Positions 20,377 to 29,711 of a stretch of 64,000 bases of DNA are shown here, in pieces. The DNA comes from an uncultured Pelagibacteraceae bacterium (lineage in GTDB: Bacteria; Pseudomonadota; Alphaproteobacteria; Pelagibacterales; Pelagibacteraceae). The stretch is taken from the NCBI GenBank assembly GCA_902569405.1, contig CACFTX010000001.1, forward strand, positions 62,001 to 126,000, read 5' to 3'. Each line of letters starts with the position of its first letter. Within the stretch, counting starts at the first letter, position 1. The translations under genes and the position numbers were made by a program. The notes below the pieces were generated by a model. That model ran no database searches, was not told the origin of the DNA, and saw nothing but the letters and a program-made list of their open reading frames with translations.

Positions 20377-21673
20377 AATAATAACATTTGTATTTATTTT
20401 GTTTTTTACAACAAGTTGTTCTTTAAATAGCAAATCAAAGTTTTGGACAAAAGAAAAAAAAATACAAGTAGAAGGTAATTCAAAAATAACAGAAGTTTTC
20501 AAAAAAGATAAAGTTTTTGAAAATGAAGTAAATTCAAATTTGAAAATAAAGCTTTCGGGAAAAATAATTAAAAATAGTTTTGTTGATAATTTAAACAATA
20601 ATAACGGAAGGATAGATTATGATGGTGATTTAAAAAAAAGTTCGAGATTTAACTTTTCAAAAATAGACAATTTTAAGTATGCAGAACCAGAAATTGCATT
20701 TGATGATGAGAATTTAATTTTTTTTGATAATAAAGGATCGATATTAAAGTTTAATAATTCTTCTAAACTGATTTGGAAAAAAAATTTCTACAACAAAGCT
20801 GAAAAGAAATTGAAACCCCTTTTATCTTTTGCAAACAATAAAGAAGTTTTGATAGTTGCCGATAATATTGCAAAATTTTATGCAATAAATATAGATACGG
20901 GAGAACTTTTATGGACAAAAAAAAACTCATCTCCATTTAATTCTCAAGTAAAAATTTATAAAGATAGATTTTTTATAATAGACCTTAATAATATTTTAAG
21001 ATGTTATTCAATTAAAGATGGAACCGAAATATGGCAATTTAAAACAGAAAAATCTTTTATAAAATCTGTAAAAAAATTATCTTTATTAATTGTTGATGAC
21101 AAAATATTCTTTAATAACTCAGTTGGAGATATAAGTGCAGTTGATATTAAAAATGGTAATATGCTCTGGCAAACACCAACGCAAACAAATGTGATTTATG
21201 AAGATGCTTTCTCTTTAAAAACATCTGATTTAGTTGCATCTAACAATTCAATTTTGCTTTCCAATAATAAAAATGAATTTTATTCTTTAGATATAACAAA
21301 TGGATCTTTAAATTGGAAACAAAAGATAAATTCTAACTTAAGACCAACTTTAATTGGCAATTTAATCTTTACAATTACTATGGAGGGTTTTTTAGTATTA
21401 ATTAATAAAAAAGATGGAAATGTTATTAGATCTACAGACATTTTTCAAAAATTTAGTATAAAGAAAAGAAAAAAAATTTTACCTGTAGGTTTTATAGTTG
21501 GAATAAACAATATTTATTTAACAACTAACAATGGAAGATTATTAGTAATTGATATTTTAACTGGACGTGTAACTTCTGTTCTTAAAATTGATAATAACAA
21601 AATATCAAGACCATTTGCTCTAAATCAAAACTTATTTATAATTGAAAAAAGTTCTATTATAAAACTTAATTAA
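20369..21673 (+). CDS. bamB: PQQ-like beta-propeller repeat lipoprotein, BamB-like
   Basis: Lipobox TTSC; repeated INIDTGELLWTKK / IKDGTEIWQFK / IKNGNMLWQT / ITNGSLNWKQK blades. Confidence 0.75.
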   Translation: MNKIITFVFILFFTTSCSLNSKSKFWTKEKKIQVEGNSKITEVFKKDKVFENEVNSNLKIKLSGKIIKNSFVDNLNNNNGRIDYDGDLKKSSRFNFSKIDNFKYAEPEIAFDDENLIFFDNKGSILKFNNSSKLIWKKNFYNKAEKKLKPLLSFANNKEVLIVADNIAKFYAINIDTGELLWTKKNSSPFNSQVKIYKDRFFIIDLNNILRCYSIKDGTEIWQFKTEKSFIKSVKKLSLLIVDDKIFFNNSVGDISAVDIKNGNMLWQTPTQTNVIYEDAFSLKTSDLVASNNSILLSNNKNEFYSLDITNGSLNWKQKINSNLRPTLIGNLIFTITMEGFLVLINKKDGNVIRSTDIFQKFSIKKRKKILPVGFIVGINNIYLTTNNGRLLVIDILTGRVTSVLKIDNNKISRPFALNQNLFIIEKSSIIKLN

Positions 21674-21675
21674 AA

Positions 21676-22101
21676 ATGCTTTTAAGTCTTTTAGAAAAAT
21701 TAGGTAGAAAAAAATTGGTTTTAGATAGAGGTCCTTCTCATCCAAATTTTAACGAAGCTAAACCTTGGATGAATAGATATTATCTTTTGTTTAGACATAG
21801 ACCAAAATGGTTTCCTTTTAATATTTTAATACATGAGATGCTTTCAGATGATCATGGTGAAGGAGTCCATAATCATACATTTCCATACATGACCATAATT
21901 TTAAAAGATGGATATTGGGAAACGTTAAAAAGTGGAAAATATTGGAGACCACCAGGTTATATTGGATTTAGATCTGCTAATAATTTACATAGAGTTGATT
22001 TAAAACCTGGAACTAAACCTATAACATTATTTTTTTCAGGACCTTTTGGTCTACGTAAAGGACCCAGATCTGAGTACGGTATTGATTTTAAAACTAAATA
22101 A
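21676..22101 (+). CDS. Small cupin-like protein
   Basis: HEMLSDDHGEGVHNHTFPYMTIILKDGYWE...NLHRVDLKPG. Confidence 0.5.
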   Translation: MLLSLLEKLGRKKLVLDRGPSHPNFNEAKPWMNRYYLLFRHRPKWFPFNILIHEMLSDDHGEGVHNHTFPYMTIILKDGYWETLKSGKYWRPPGYIGFRSANNLHRVDLKPGTKPITLFFSGPFGLRKGPRSEYGIDFKTK

Positions 22102-22555
22102 AAGGATTATAGGACCATTGGAGTATAGCTTGTCTTTGTTTTCTTCTACAACTTATATCTCCTTCTTCACAGTTTTTTTTTATTGCTTTGACGTGTCTAA
22201 TAAAATTTTTCCATCTTTTAATTTGAATTTCGTCGATCTTTGGGGTGCGTCTTCCATTTGAAAATCTACAGTACCACTGAAACCAGCCAAGCGGATCTTG
22301 CTTAAAAATCCAACCTTTATCTTGCCATTCCTTTCTTGATAAACCTGCTTTAATTTTGAATCTATTCAACTTTACATTAAATTTTTTGCTTAATTTGGCA
22401 TTTTTGAACCAGGATTTTGGATATTCTTTTGTATTTGATCCAAAGTATGATCCACCAAATACTCCTAATTCTAACATTTTTTTTGGAGTAAGTTCTGGTT
22501 TGAATATTTTATAAAAATCTATATTTTTTGTTTTTTTTTTATATATTTTTTTCAT
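22094..22555 (-). CDS. Conserved hypothetical protein with DPLGWFQWYCRF motif
   Basis: 153 aa ORF, convergent with the cupin gene; aromatic motif DPLGWFQWYCRFSNGRR. Confidence 0.65.
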   Translation of the reverse strand: MKKIYKKKTKNIDFYKIFKPELTPKKMLELGVFGGSYFGSNTKEYPKSWFKNAKLSKKFNVKLNRFKIKAGLSRKEWQDKGWIFKQDPLGWFQWYCRFSNGRRTPKIDEIQIKRWKNFIRHVKAIKKNCEEGDISCRRKQRQAILQWSYNPFI

Positions 22556-22557
22556 TT

Positions 22558-23697
22558 TTATTCGGTTAATAATTTTTGGTACAACTCTTCATCAGCGTCA
22601 CCTTCACAACCAAATAATAATATATTTGAACTTTCATTAAGATTTATTTTTTTTTTAATTTTTGAATCATTACTCATTCCAATTAAACTTATAATCCCTG
22701 GAGTTGAACATTCTCCTCCAACTATTCCTTTATCACTAAATTCACAATTTGCGAGAGATTTAACTGTTTTGGAAATATAGTTATCAGAAACTGTCACACA
22801 GTGACTTACAGAATTTTTTAATATTTCCCAAGGAACCAAAGATACTTCATCACAAGACATTCCACCCATTAAACTTTCTTTTTTAATAGAAATTTTTTCT
22901 ACCTTGTCAGCTTTAATGCTTTCTAAAACACATGCGGCGTTTTCAGGTTCTACCACAATAATTGTAGGAACATTATCTAAATATCTAGCTATACCAGCTA
23001 TCATTGCAGCTGCCATTCCACCGACACCCGCCTGAAGTATTATATGCGAAATTTTTTCATTATTAATTTGTTCAGAAATTTCTTTCATCATTACAGAATA
23101 TCCTGCCATAGTTAATTTTGGCACCAGCTTATAATCTTCCCATGCAACATCTTGAACAATTTGCCAATTATTTTGTTTTGATTGTTTAATACATTCTTTT
23201 AAAGAATTATCATAATTTCCTTTCACTCTTATTACATTCGCACCAAAGCTTCTCATTACCTTTGCTCTAAATTCACTAACGTACTCACTAATAAAAATTT
23301 TACATTTTAATCCTAATTTTTTTGAACCCCAAGCAACCGACCTTCCATGATTTCCTGCTGTAGCAGTAGAAATAATTATATCTTTATTTCCTTTTGTTAC
23401 TTTTTCTACCGCATAAGCTCCACCCAAAGCTTTAAATGATTTTAAATTAAATCTTTTTGATTCATCTTTGTAAAATATTTTATTAAATTTTAATTTTTTG
23501 TTAAGTTTATTTAAATATATTAATGGTGTTGGAGAATAATTGTCCCACTTTGAAATTATCTTGAAGGCTTCATCCATATCTTTTGCTGGAAGAATATCCA
23601 AAATATTATCTTTGCTAAAATCATATTTTTTATTTTCTAAAAATGAAGAAATTGACCAAGTATTATCTTTATTGATTGTTTTCATTGATGCTAACAA
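22558..23697 (-). CDS. Diaminopropionate ammonia-lyase-like PLP enzyme (alternative start ATG 23685)
   Basis: FYKDESKRFNLKSFKALGGAYA, STATAGNHGRSVAWGSKKLG, QAGVGGMAAAM. Confidence 0.87.
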   Translation of the reverse strand: MLASMKTINKDNTWSISSFLENKKYDFSKDNILDILPAKDMDEAFKIISKWDNYSPTPLIYLNKLNKKLKFNKIFYKDESKRFNLKSFKALGGAYAVEKVTKGNKDIIISTATAGNHGRSVAWGSKKLGLKCKIFISEYVSEFRAKVMRSFGANVIRVKGNYDNSLKECIKQSKQNNWQIVQDVAWEDYKLVPKLTMAGYSVMMKEISEQINNEKISHIILQAGVGGMAAAMIAGIARYLDNVPTIIVVEPENAACVLESIKADKVEKISIKKESLMGGMSCDEVSLVPWEILKNSVSHCVTVSDNYISKTVKSLANCEFSDKGIVGGECSTPGIISLIGMSNDSKIKKKINLNESSNILLFGCEGDADEELYQKLLTE

Positions 23698-25016
23698 TCA
23701 AGTGTATTTTTTCTTTCCCAGTCAGTAATTGGATCTTTTTTATTAAACGACTCTTCTCTATTGAATTCATCTATTTCTTCTTTTTTTAATTTTATATAGC
23801 TATTTATTACATCTTCTCCAAAAGCTTCTTTAAGTTCTTTGCTATCTTCAAGTTCTTTAATTGAATCTTCAATTTCATCAGGTAATTTTTTAAGATGTGA
23901 ATAATTTTTATAATCTGTATACATATTACAATTCAAGGCTTCACCAGGATCAGTTCTAGTGTTAAGACCCTCTAATCCAGCGGCAATTACACCTGCTTGG
24001 AGCAAATATGGATTTGATGATCCATCCATTAATCTTAATTCAAATCTACCCGGATCTGGTATTCTGATCATGTGAGTTCTATTATTTCCAGAATATGAAA
24101 TACTACTTGGGGACCAAGAAGCTCCTGATTTTGTTGGGGGTGCATTTATTCGCCTATAACTATTTACAGTTGGGTTAAAAAATGCTGCAAGAGGCTGTGC
24201 AAGCTTCATAATACCTCCTAAAAAATTGTAGGCAATTTTACTCAAACCCAACTTATCACTAGTTTCTAGAAATTTATTGTTCTTGTCTTTCCATAAAGAA
24301 ATATGGGCATGACAACCGTTACCTGTTAAATTTTCAAAAGGCTTAGGCATAAAAGTAGCTCTTAAACCGTGTTTTTCAGCTAAAGATTTAACCATAAATT
24401 TAAAAAAAGTGTGTCTATCTGCTGTAGTTAAACAATCAGAGTAATCCCAATTCATTTCAAATTGGCCGTTAGCATCTTCATGATCATTTTGATAAGGATT
24501 CCATCCAAGTTCAATCATACTATCACATATTTCTTTTATTAAATCATATCTTCTCATTAACGCTGATTGATCATAACAAGGTTTGGATTGAGTATCTCGC
24601 TCGTCTGCAATTTTTGATCCATCAGATGAAATTAAAAAATACTCACATTCAACGCCTGATTTCATAACTAAGTCTTTTTTTGAAAGTTTTTCTATTTGAT
24701 TTTTTAGCATTACTCTTGGAGATGCTTTCACTGGTTTTCCATCCATCCATAAATCTGATGCCAACCAACCAACTTCTTTATTCCAAGGTAATTGAATTAA
24801 ACTATCAGGATCAGGAATAGCAAACATATCTGTATCTGCTGGTGTCATGTCTAACCATGTAGCAAATCCAGCAAATCCCGCACCATTTTTTTGCATATCA
24901 CTAATTGCTTGAGCGGGTACTAACTTTGACCTTAGTACACCAAACAAATCAACAAAACTAATTAAGAAATATTTAATTTTTTTTGATTTTGCTATAGAGG
25001 ATAAATTTTTTGGCAT
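23691..25016 (-). CDS. Glutamine synthetase-like protein (GlnT family)
   Basis: NDHEDANGQFEMNW, GNGCHAHISLWKD, NRTHMIRIPDPGRFELRLMDGSSNPYL. Confidence 0.87.
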   Translation of the reverse strand: MPKNLSSIAKSKKIKYFLISFVDLFGVLRSKLVPAQAISDMQKNGAGFAGFATWLDMTPADTDMFAIPDPDSLIQLPWNKEVGWLASDLWMDGKPVKASPRVMLKNQIEKLSKKDLVMKSGVECEYFLISSDGSKIADERDTQSKPCYDQSALMRRYDLIKEICDSMIELGWNPYQNDHEDANGQFEMNWDYSDCLTTADRHTFFKFMVKSLAEKHGLRATFMPKPFENLTGNGCHAHISLWKDKNNKFLETSDKLGLSKIAYNFLGGIMKLAQPLAAFFNPTVNSYRRINAPPTKSGASWSPSSISYSGNNRTHMIRIPDPGRFELRLMDGSSNPYLLQAGVIAAGLEGLNTRTDPGEALNCNMYTDYKNYSHLKKLPDEIEDSIKELEDSKELKEAFGEDVINSYIKLKKEEIDEFNREESFNKKDPITDWERKNTLDC

Positions 25017-25035
25017 AAATTAATCTAGCATATTT

Positions 25036-25173
25036 TTATTTAAAAAAAGAAACAATTGTTTCCCAATAAAATATTGTATTTACGGTAATAATTATTATTA
25101 TAGCTAAAATTACTCCGTATTTAGCTTTAGGCCAAGCTAACCTAGCCATTTTACTTGGAGTTTTATTTTCCAT
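25036..25173 (-). CDS. Small ORF, 45-aa single-TM protein (not in the ORF track)
   Basis: Manual reverse-strand translation MENKTPSKMARLAWPKAKYGVILAIIIIITVNTIFYWETIVSFFK*; TATAAT-like box at 25180-25185 (minus). Confidence 0.55.
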   Translation of the reverse strand: MENKTPSKMARLAWPKAKYGVILAIIIIITVNTIFYWETIVSFFK

Positions 25174-25221
25174 GTATAAATTATAGAATGATTTGGTTAT
25201 TTTTTAAATAGCTTTTATATG

Positions 25222-25257
25222 AAAAAATTTTCAAGGGCGCATATAAAAATGCGCCCT
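25222..25257 (-). terminator. Intrinsic terminator downstream of the 74-aa gene and amtB
   Basis: Perfect 9-bp stem AGGGCGCAT (25234-25242) / ATGCGCCCT (25249-25257) with T-run on the minus strand. Confidence 0.85.
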
Positions 25258-25272
25258 CAAATAATTAATTAA

Positions 25273-25497
25273 TTACCACTCGGTAATATTGCTTTTATGA
25301 TCGTTTGCACTATGTCTTTTTCTAGCCAATTTTGATAGTTCTTCGTCTTCAGAGATGGAAGTTATTACATGCCATCCTATCCATAGAACTACTCCAATTA
25401 TAACTAGCAAAGTTTCAGTAGACCCAGCTCCCGGATAAACTGCTCCGGCAACTTCTTTAGCACTTAGATGATCGATCCAGTTTGTTACTGTAGCCAT
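25273..25497 (-). CDS. Small single-TM protein (74 aa) immediately downstream of amtB
   Basis: Strong SD (AAAGGAGATAAATATG on minus); TM segment TLLVIIGVVLWIGWHVIT. Confidence 0.8.
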   Translation of the reverse strand: MATVTNWIDHLSAKEVAGAVYPGAGSTETLLVIIGVVLWIGWHVITSISEDEELSKLARKRHSANDHKSNITEW

Positions 25498-25508
25498 ATT
25501 TATCTCCT

Positions 25509-26909
25509 TTACCTAGTTGATGAGGAAACTGCTTTTTCATCATTTCTAGAAGCTTCCATCATGTTATAGTCTAGACCCGCTATTTCTACTTCTCTTGGAA
25601 TTCTAAGTTTACCCATTCCATGAAGTACTTTGGCGATTATCCAGCCTGGTATCAATCCAAGAACAAAGAACATTATCAGTGCTCCAATAAATTGACCTAG
25701 GGGGTTAATTGATGCGTATGTTGATCCATCCCACATAGCTCCAACACTGTATCCAGATGATGGATAGCCATTTAGAACGAAGCCACAAATCACAAGTCCC
25801 ACAAATCCTGCATAACCATGTACCGCTACCGCTCCAACTGCATCGTCTATTTTGAACGTACGTTCAACCCAGTAATGCATTTTATAAGCTATAGCAACAC
25901 CGATACCACCAATAATCATTGCTTGAATTGGATGATACAAGTCATTTCCTGCAGAAGCACATATGATACCTGCTAGTCCACTTGAGTATGTCCAGAAAGG
26001 ATCACCTTTAGCGATCACATATCCAACTAATAAACCTCCAGATAACGACATCAAGAAGTTCATTGTAATACCACTAAGTGTAGTAGGGGTTACATAAATG
26101 TTTGTTGCTGTCCAGTAAGTTACGCCTTCCATTCCATACTCAGGTCCAAGATCAAATATCGGTATATTACATGCCGCATAGAATCCCCAGAAACCAGTAT
26201 AAATTAAAAATAATCCAACTGTTACTAGCCAAGGATTTCTTGGTCCTATATTTCTTGGTTCACCACTTGATGAAAATTTACCTATTCTTGGTCCTAAAAC
26301 CATAAGAATACCTAAAGCAAATCCTCCTGCAATTGCGTGAATTACTCCAGATGCATAAGCATCGTGATACCCTAATAATTTAAGCATCCATCCATCAAAG
26401 TGCCATCCCCAAGCAGCGTCAATTGTCCAGAATACAGATCCAATTGCTATTGCTAAAATTCCAAAAGCAAAAGTTGTAATTCTTTCAATTACAGCACCAG
26501 AAACGATTGATGCAGCTGTCCATGAGAATAGTAAGAAAGCAGCCCAGAATACTCCAGAGATATGATCTCCTAAATTAACAGCCATAAGGTTGCTATTAGG
26601 TAAATACCACTTAGCACTAAAAGTTGATTCATCTGTTATTAGTGCAGCGCTTTCATTCATGATTGAAGGTGCTAGTCCTGGTCCTGTTGGAAATGCCCAG
26701 TATATCCACCAACCAAAGAAAAACCATGTTATCGTTACTAGCGGTATTAACATTGTATTTTTCATTAATGTATGTTGGTGATGTTTATAACGTGATGCGC
26801 CTACCTCATACATACAGAAACCTACGTGAATTAAAAACATAAGTACCACTGTTATCCAGTAGTAAAATTCTGTAAATATAGTTGTTAGGGCGCTTAATTG
26901 ATCAGTCAT
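25509..26909 (-). CDS. amtB: Ammonium transporter (Amt family)
   Basis: 466 aa polytopic; VHGYAGFVGLVICG, GWHFDGWM, HAIAGGFALGILMVLGPRIGKF. Confidence 0.95.
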   Translation of the reverse strand: MTDQLSALTTIFTEFYYWITVVLMFLIHVGFCMYEVGASRYKHHQHTLMKNTMLIPLVTITWFFFGWWIYWAFPTGPGLAPSIMNESAALITDESTFSAKWYLPNSNLMAVNLGDHISGVFWAAFLLFSWTAASIVSGAVIERITTFAFGILAIAIGSVFWTIDAAWGWHFDGWMLKLLGYHDAYASGVIHAIAGGFALGILMVLGPRIGKFSSSGEPRNIGPRNPWLVTVGLFLIYTGFWGFYAACNIPIFDLGPEYGMEGVTYWTATNIYVTPTTLSGITMNFLMSLSGGLLVGYVIAKGDPFWTYSSGLAGIICASAGNDLYHPIQAMIIGGIGVAIAYKMHYWVERTFKIDDAVGAVAVHGYAGFVGLVICGFVLNGYPSSGYSVGAMWDGSTYASINPLGQFIGALIMFFVLGLIPGWIIAKVLHGMGKLRIPREVEIAGLDYNMMEASRNDEKAVSSSTR

Positions 26910-27064
26910 AATCTTCCTCCCATATTTATTTTAATGGTCTCATGATAGATTTAGCTACAGGGAGAACAACCGTTTTTTTTAGATATATTTATTATAAGTA
27001 CTGCAAAAACAACATAAATTTTAGCTAGATAAATTTATATTCAACTATGAAGTGAATGATTTAA

Positions 27065-27475
27065 TTAAAATTTTAAATAAGCTTTTTTAAGATCAACTAA
27101 CGGATGATTCGGTGACATTTGAAATTTAACAAGTAGTTCTCTTGCGATCATATCTCTATCTTGTTGGTTGTCAGGTAATTTAATTTTTTTAGGAATTGTT
27201 ACCCATCCATTAGCATTTCTGTCAAATACAGCGGGCCTGTCTTCTTCATAACCCATATGAACATCTTCTAGCCAATTAAGATCGTCCCAACCCATATGTT
27301 CAATATATTTTTTTAGAAATGGAGTAAGTTTTTTATAATCAGGCAGTAAGTTAACGTCGTATCTATAACCAATAGTTTGGCCAATCATTTTTTCTCTAGC
27401 TGTTTCTTTCTTCTTGCCTAACTGGCCTTTAACTTCTTTAATGATTTTCTTTTTATTTTTCTTTTTTTTAGCCAT
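27065..27475 (-). CDS. Hypothetical protein between glxD-like gene and amtB
   Basis: 136 aa ORF with Lys-rich N-terminus, in line with the operon. Confidence 0.7.
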   Translation of the reverse strand: MAKKKKNKKKIIKEVKGQLGKKKETAREKMIGQTIGYRYDVNLLPDYKKLTPFLKKYIEHMGWDDLNWLEDVHMGYEEDRPAVFDRNANGWVTIPKKIKLPDNQQDRDMIARELLVKFQMSPNHPLVDLKKAYLKF

Positions 27476-27483
27476 ATGTATTC

Positions 27484-28857
27484 CTAAATTTTATGAAAGT
27501 CGTCAACTCCTACTGTATGATTTGTTCCTGATAATGGAACCTTAGCTAATGCAGAGGCTTCCATAGTTAATGCAGCCATATCTTCTGGCTCTAAAGAATG
27601 TATATTTGTTTTACCACATGCTCTTGCTAATAATTGAGCTTCTAAAGTCATTGTGTGTAAATAATTATAAACTCTTAATGCTGCATCATCAGGGTTTAAT
27701 CTTTTTCTTAGTTTTGGATCTTGAGTTGCAACACCAACTGGGCAACGTCCAGTGTGACAGTGATAACAATGTCCTGCAGGAACTCCCATTTCTTTTTCAA
27801 AATTAGATTCTGGAATTTCTTTATTACAGTTAAGAGCTATCATCGCTCCAGTTCCAATTGCAATTGCATCAGCACCTAAAGCTAAAGCTTTTGCCATATC
27901 AGCGCCATCTCTAACACCACCAGCATAAATAAGTGTAACTTTTCCAGTTTTACCAACGTCATCAATTGCTCTTCTTGCTTCTCTTATTGCAGCTATCCCA
28001 GGTATTCCGGTATTAGCAGCAGCAATGTGTGGTCCTGCACCAGTTGATCCTTCCATTCCATCTAAATAAATTGAATCTGGATCACACTTAGCAGCCATAC
28101 GAACATCATCATAAACTTTTGCTGCACCAAGTTTTAATTGTATTGGCACTTTGTTTTTAGTTAATTCTCTAAGCTCTTGAACTTTTAAAGCTAAATCATC
28201 TGGTCCTAACCAGTCAGGGTGTCTAGCAGGTGACCTTTGGTCAATACCAGCTGGTAGTGATCTCATCTCTGCCACTTGGTCAGTAACTTTTTGTCCCATC
28301 AAGTGGCCACCCATACCAACTTTTTGTCCTTGCCCTATAAACACTTCTATTCCGTCTGCAAGTTGTGCGTGGTGAGGGTTAAATCCATATCTTGATTGAA
28401 TACACTGGTAATACCATTTTTCTGAATATCTTCTTTCGTCAGGTATCATTCCACCTTCTCCAGAACATGTGGCGGACCCTGCCATTGTAGCTCCTCTTGC
28501 TAGAGCTGTCTTTGCTTCATAAGAAAGGGCTCCAAAACTCATACCAGTTATGTAAACAGGAATGTCTAATTCAATAGGATTTTCACATCTTGGTCCTATT
28601 ACTGTTTTTGTTTCACATTTTTCTCTGTAACCTTCAATTACAAATCTTGTCAAAGTTCCTGGTAAAAATACCAAGTCATCAAATGTTGGAATTTTTTTCA
28701 TCAATGCCATGCCACGCATTCTGTATCTTCCTAACTGAGCTTTAATATGAATATCGTCAATTACTTCAGGAGTAAAAATAGAATTGTAGCCTAGTAAGCT
28801 TTTATTTCTTTTAGCAAATTCACTTTTTCCATTAGCTTTTCCATTTTTTTTTGACAT
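27484..28857 (-). CDS. glxD: FMN-binding glutamate synthase-like domain protein (GlxD / MgsC-like)
   Basis: PVYITGMSFGALSYEAKTALARGA, CYHCHTGRCPVGVATQDP. Confidence 0.9.
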   Translation of the reverse strand: MSKKNGKANGKSEFAKRNKSLLGYNSIFTPEVIDDIHIKAQLGRYRMRGMALMKKIPTFDDLVFLPGTLTRFVIEGYREKCETKTVIGPRCENPIELDIPVYITGMSFGALSYEAKTALARGATMAGSATCSGEGGMIPDERRYSEKWYYQCIQSRYGFNPHHAQLADGIEVFIGQGQKVGMGGHLMGQKVTDQVAEMRSLPAGIDQRSPARHPDWLGPDDLALKVQELRELTKNKVPIQLKLGAAKVYDDVRMAAKCDPDSIYLDGMEGSTGAGPHIAAANTGIPGIAAIREARRAIDDVGKTGKVTLIYAGGVRDGADMAKALALGADAIAIGTGAMIALNCNKEIPESNFEKEMGVPAGHCYHCHTGRCPVGVATQDPKLRKRLNPDDAALRVYNYLHTMTLEAQLLARACGKTNIHSLEPEDMAALTMEASALAKVPLSGTNHTVGVDDFHKI

Positions 28858-29711
28858 TATATAGCTCCTTTTTTCTCTGTTGGTTCTAGGGCGTCATAGT
28901 TCCAAAGTTTTTTACCAGCAACAACTTTAGTCATTTTAGATAAATCAACATTATTTCCAATCTCTGCTACTTTAAGTTTTCTAGTCAACCAATCTATATC
29001 ATTTTTTGTCATGGGAGCTTCTACTGCGTCACTACCGAATGAACCAATTTTTCCGCCTACATATATAGTTCCATCATACATAGAGTCTCCAAGGTTAATT
29101 CCTACATCTCCTAAAATAACAATTCTTCCTCTTTGCATCATAAAACCTGTAAATGCACCAGCGTCCCCACCAATAATTATAGAACCACCCTTTTGGTCAA
29201 TTCCAGTTCTTGCTCCTACACTTCCTTTACAAATTAAATCTCCACCTCTTATAGCTGCACCAAAACATGACCCAGCATTTTTTTCTATAACAACTTTTCC
29301 TGCCATCATATTTTCTGCACAAGACCAACCTACACGACCTTTAACTGTAACTATTGGTCCATCTATTGAACCAACACCAAAATAACCTAAACTTCCTTCA
29401 AAAATTAAATTAAGTTTATTTAATATTCCAACGCCTAAACTATGTTTTCCTTGTGGATTCTTGATTACAATTGTTCCGTAACCTTCACTCATAAGTATAT
29501 CAATTTTTTCGTTTGCTTGTTTGCAATCCAAATCTTTAACGTCTAATTCAGTTCTTTTATTAAAATCAACATTATGAGTTCCCCAATAGAAGAAATTTTC
29601 TGCTTCATCAGGATTAAAAAATTTTTGTTGAGTTTTTCCTGTTAAAACTTCAGTGTGCATACCCATTGATTGGGCTTTTGTTTTTTTTTCAGCTGTCTTT
29701 AAATTTGCCAT
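28857..29711 (-). CDS. glxC: Glutamate synthase GltB C-terminal (GXGXG) domain-like protein (GlxC / MgsB-like)
   Basis: Gly-rich beta-helix repeats (GSVGARTGIDQKGGSIIIGGDAGAFTGFMMQRGRIVILGDVG). Confidence 0.9.
   Translation of the reverse strand: MANLKTAEKKTKAQSMGMHTEVLTGKTQQKFFNPDEAENFFYWGTHNVDFNKRTELDVKDLDCKQANEKIDILMSEGYGTIVIKNPQGKHSLGVGILNKLNLIFEGSLGYFGVGSIDGPIVTVKGRVGWSCAENMMAGKVVIEKNAGSCFGAAIRGGDLICKGSVGARTGIDQKGGSIIIGGDAGAFTGFMMQRGRIVILGDVGINLGDSMYDGTIYVGGKIGSFGSDAVEAPMTKNDIDWLTRKLKVAEIGNNVDLSKMTKVVAGKKLWNYDALEPTEKKGAI

Noticed and set aside
22046-22261. 71-aa plus ORF between the cupin and the DPLGWFQW protein
   Set aside because: Overlaps both better-supported genes, hydrophobic shadow translation.
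29011-29385. 124-aa ORF on + strand opposite glxC
   Set aside because: Antisense shadow ORF over a well-supported coding gene with Pro/Ile-rich composition.
28857-29711. Repeated glycine-rich segments in glxC as possible DNA repeats
   Set aside because: Protein-level beta-helix periodicity of GXGXG domains; no matching nucleotide repeat.
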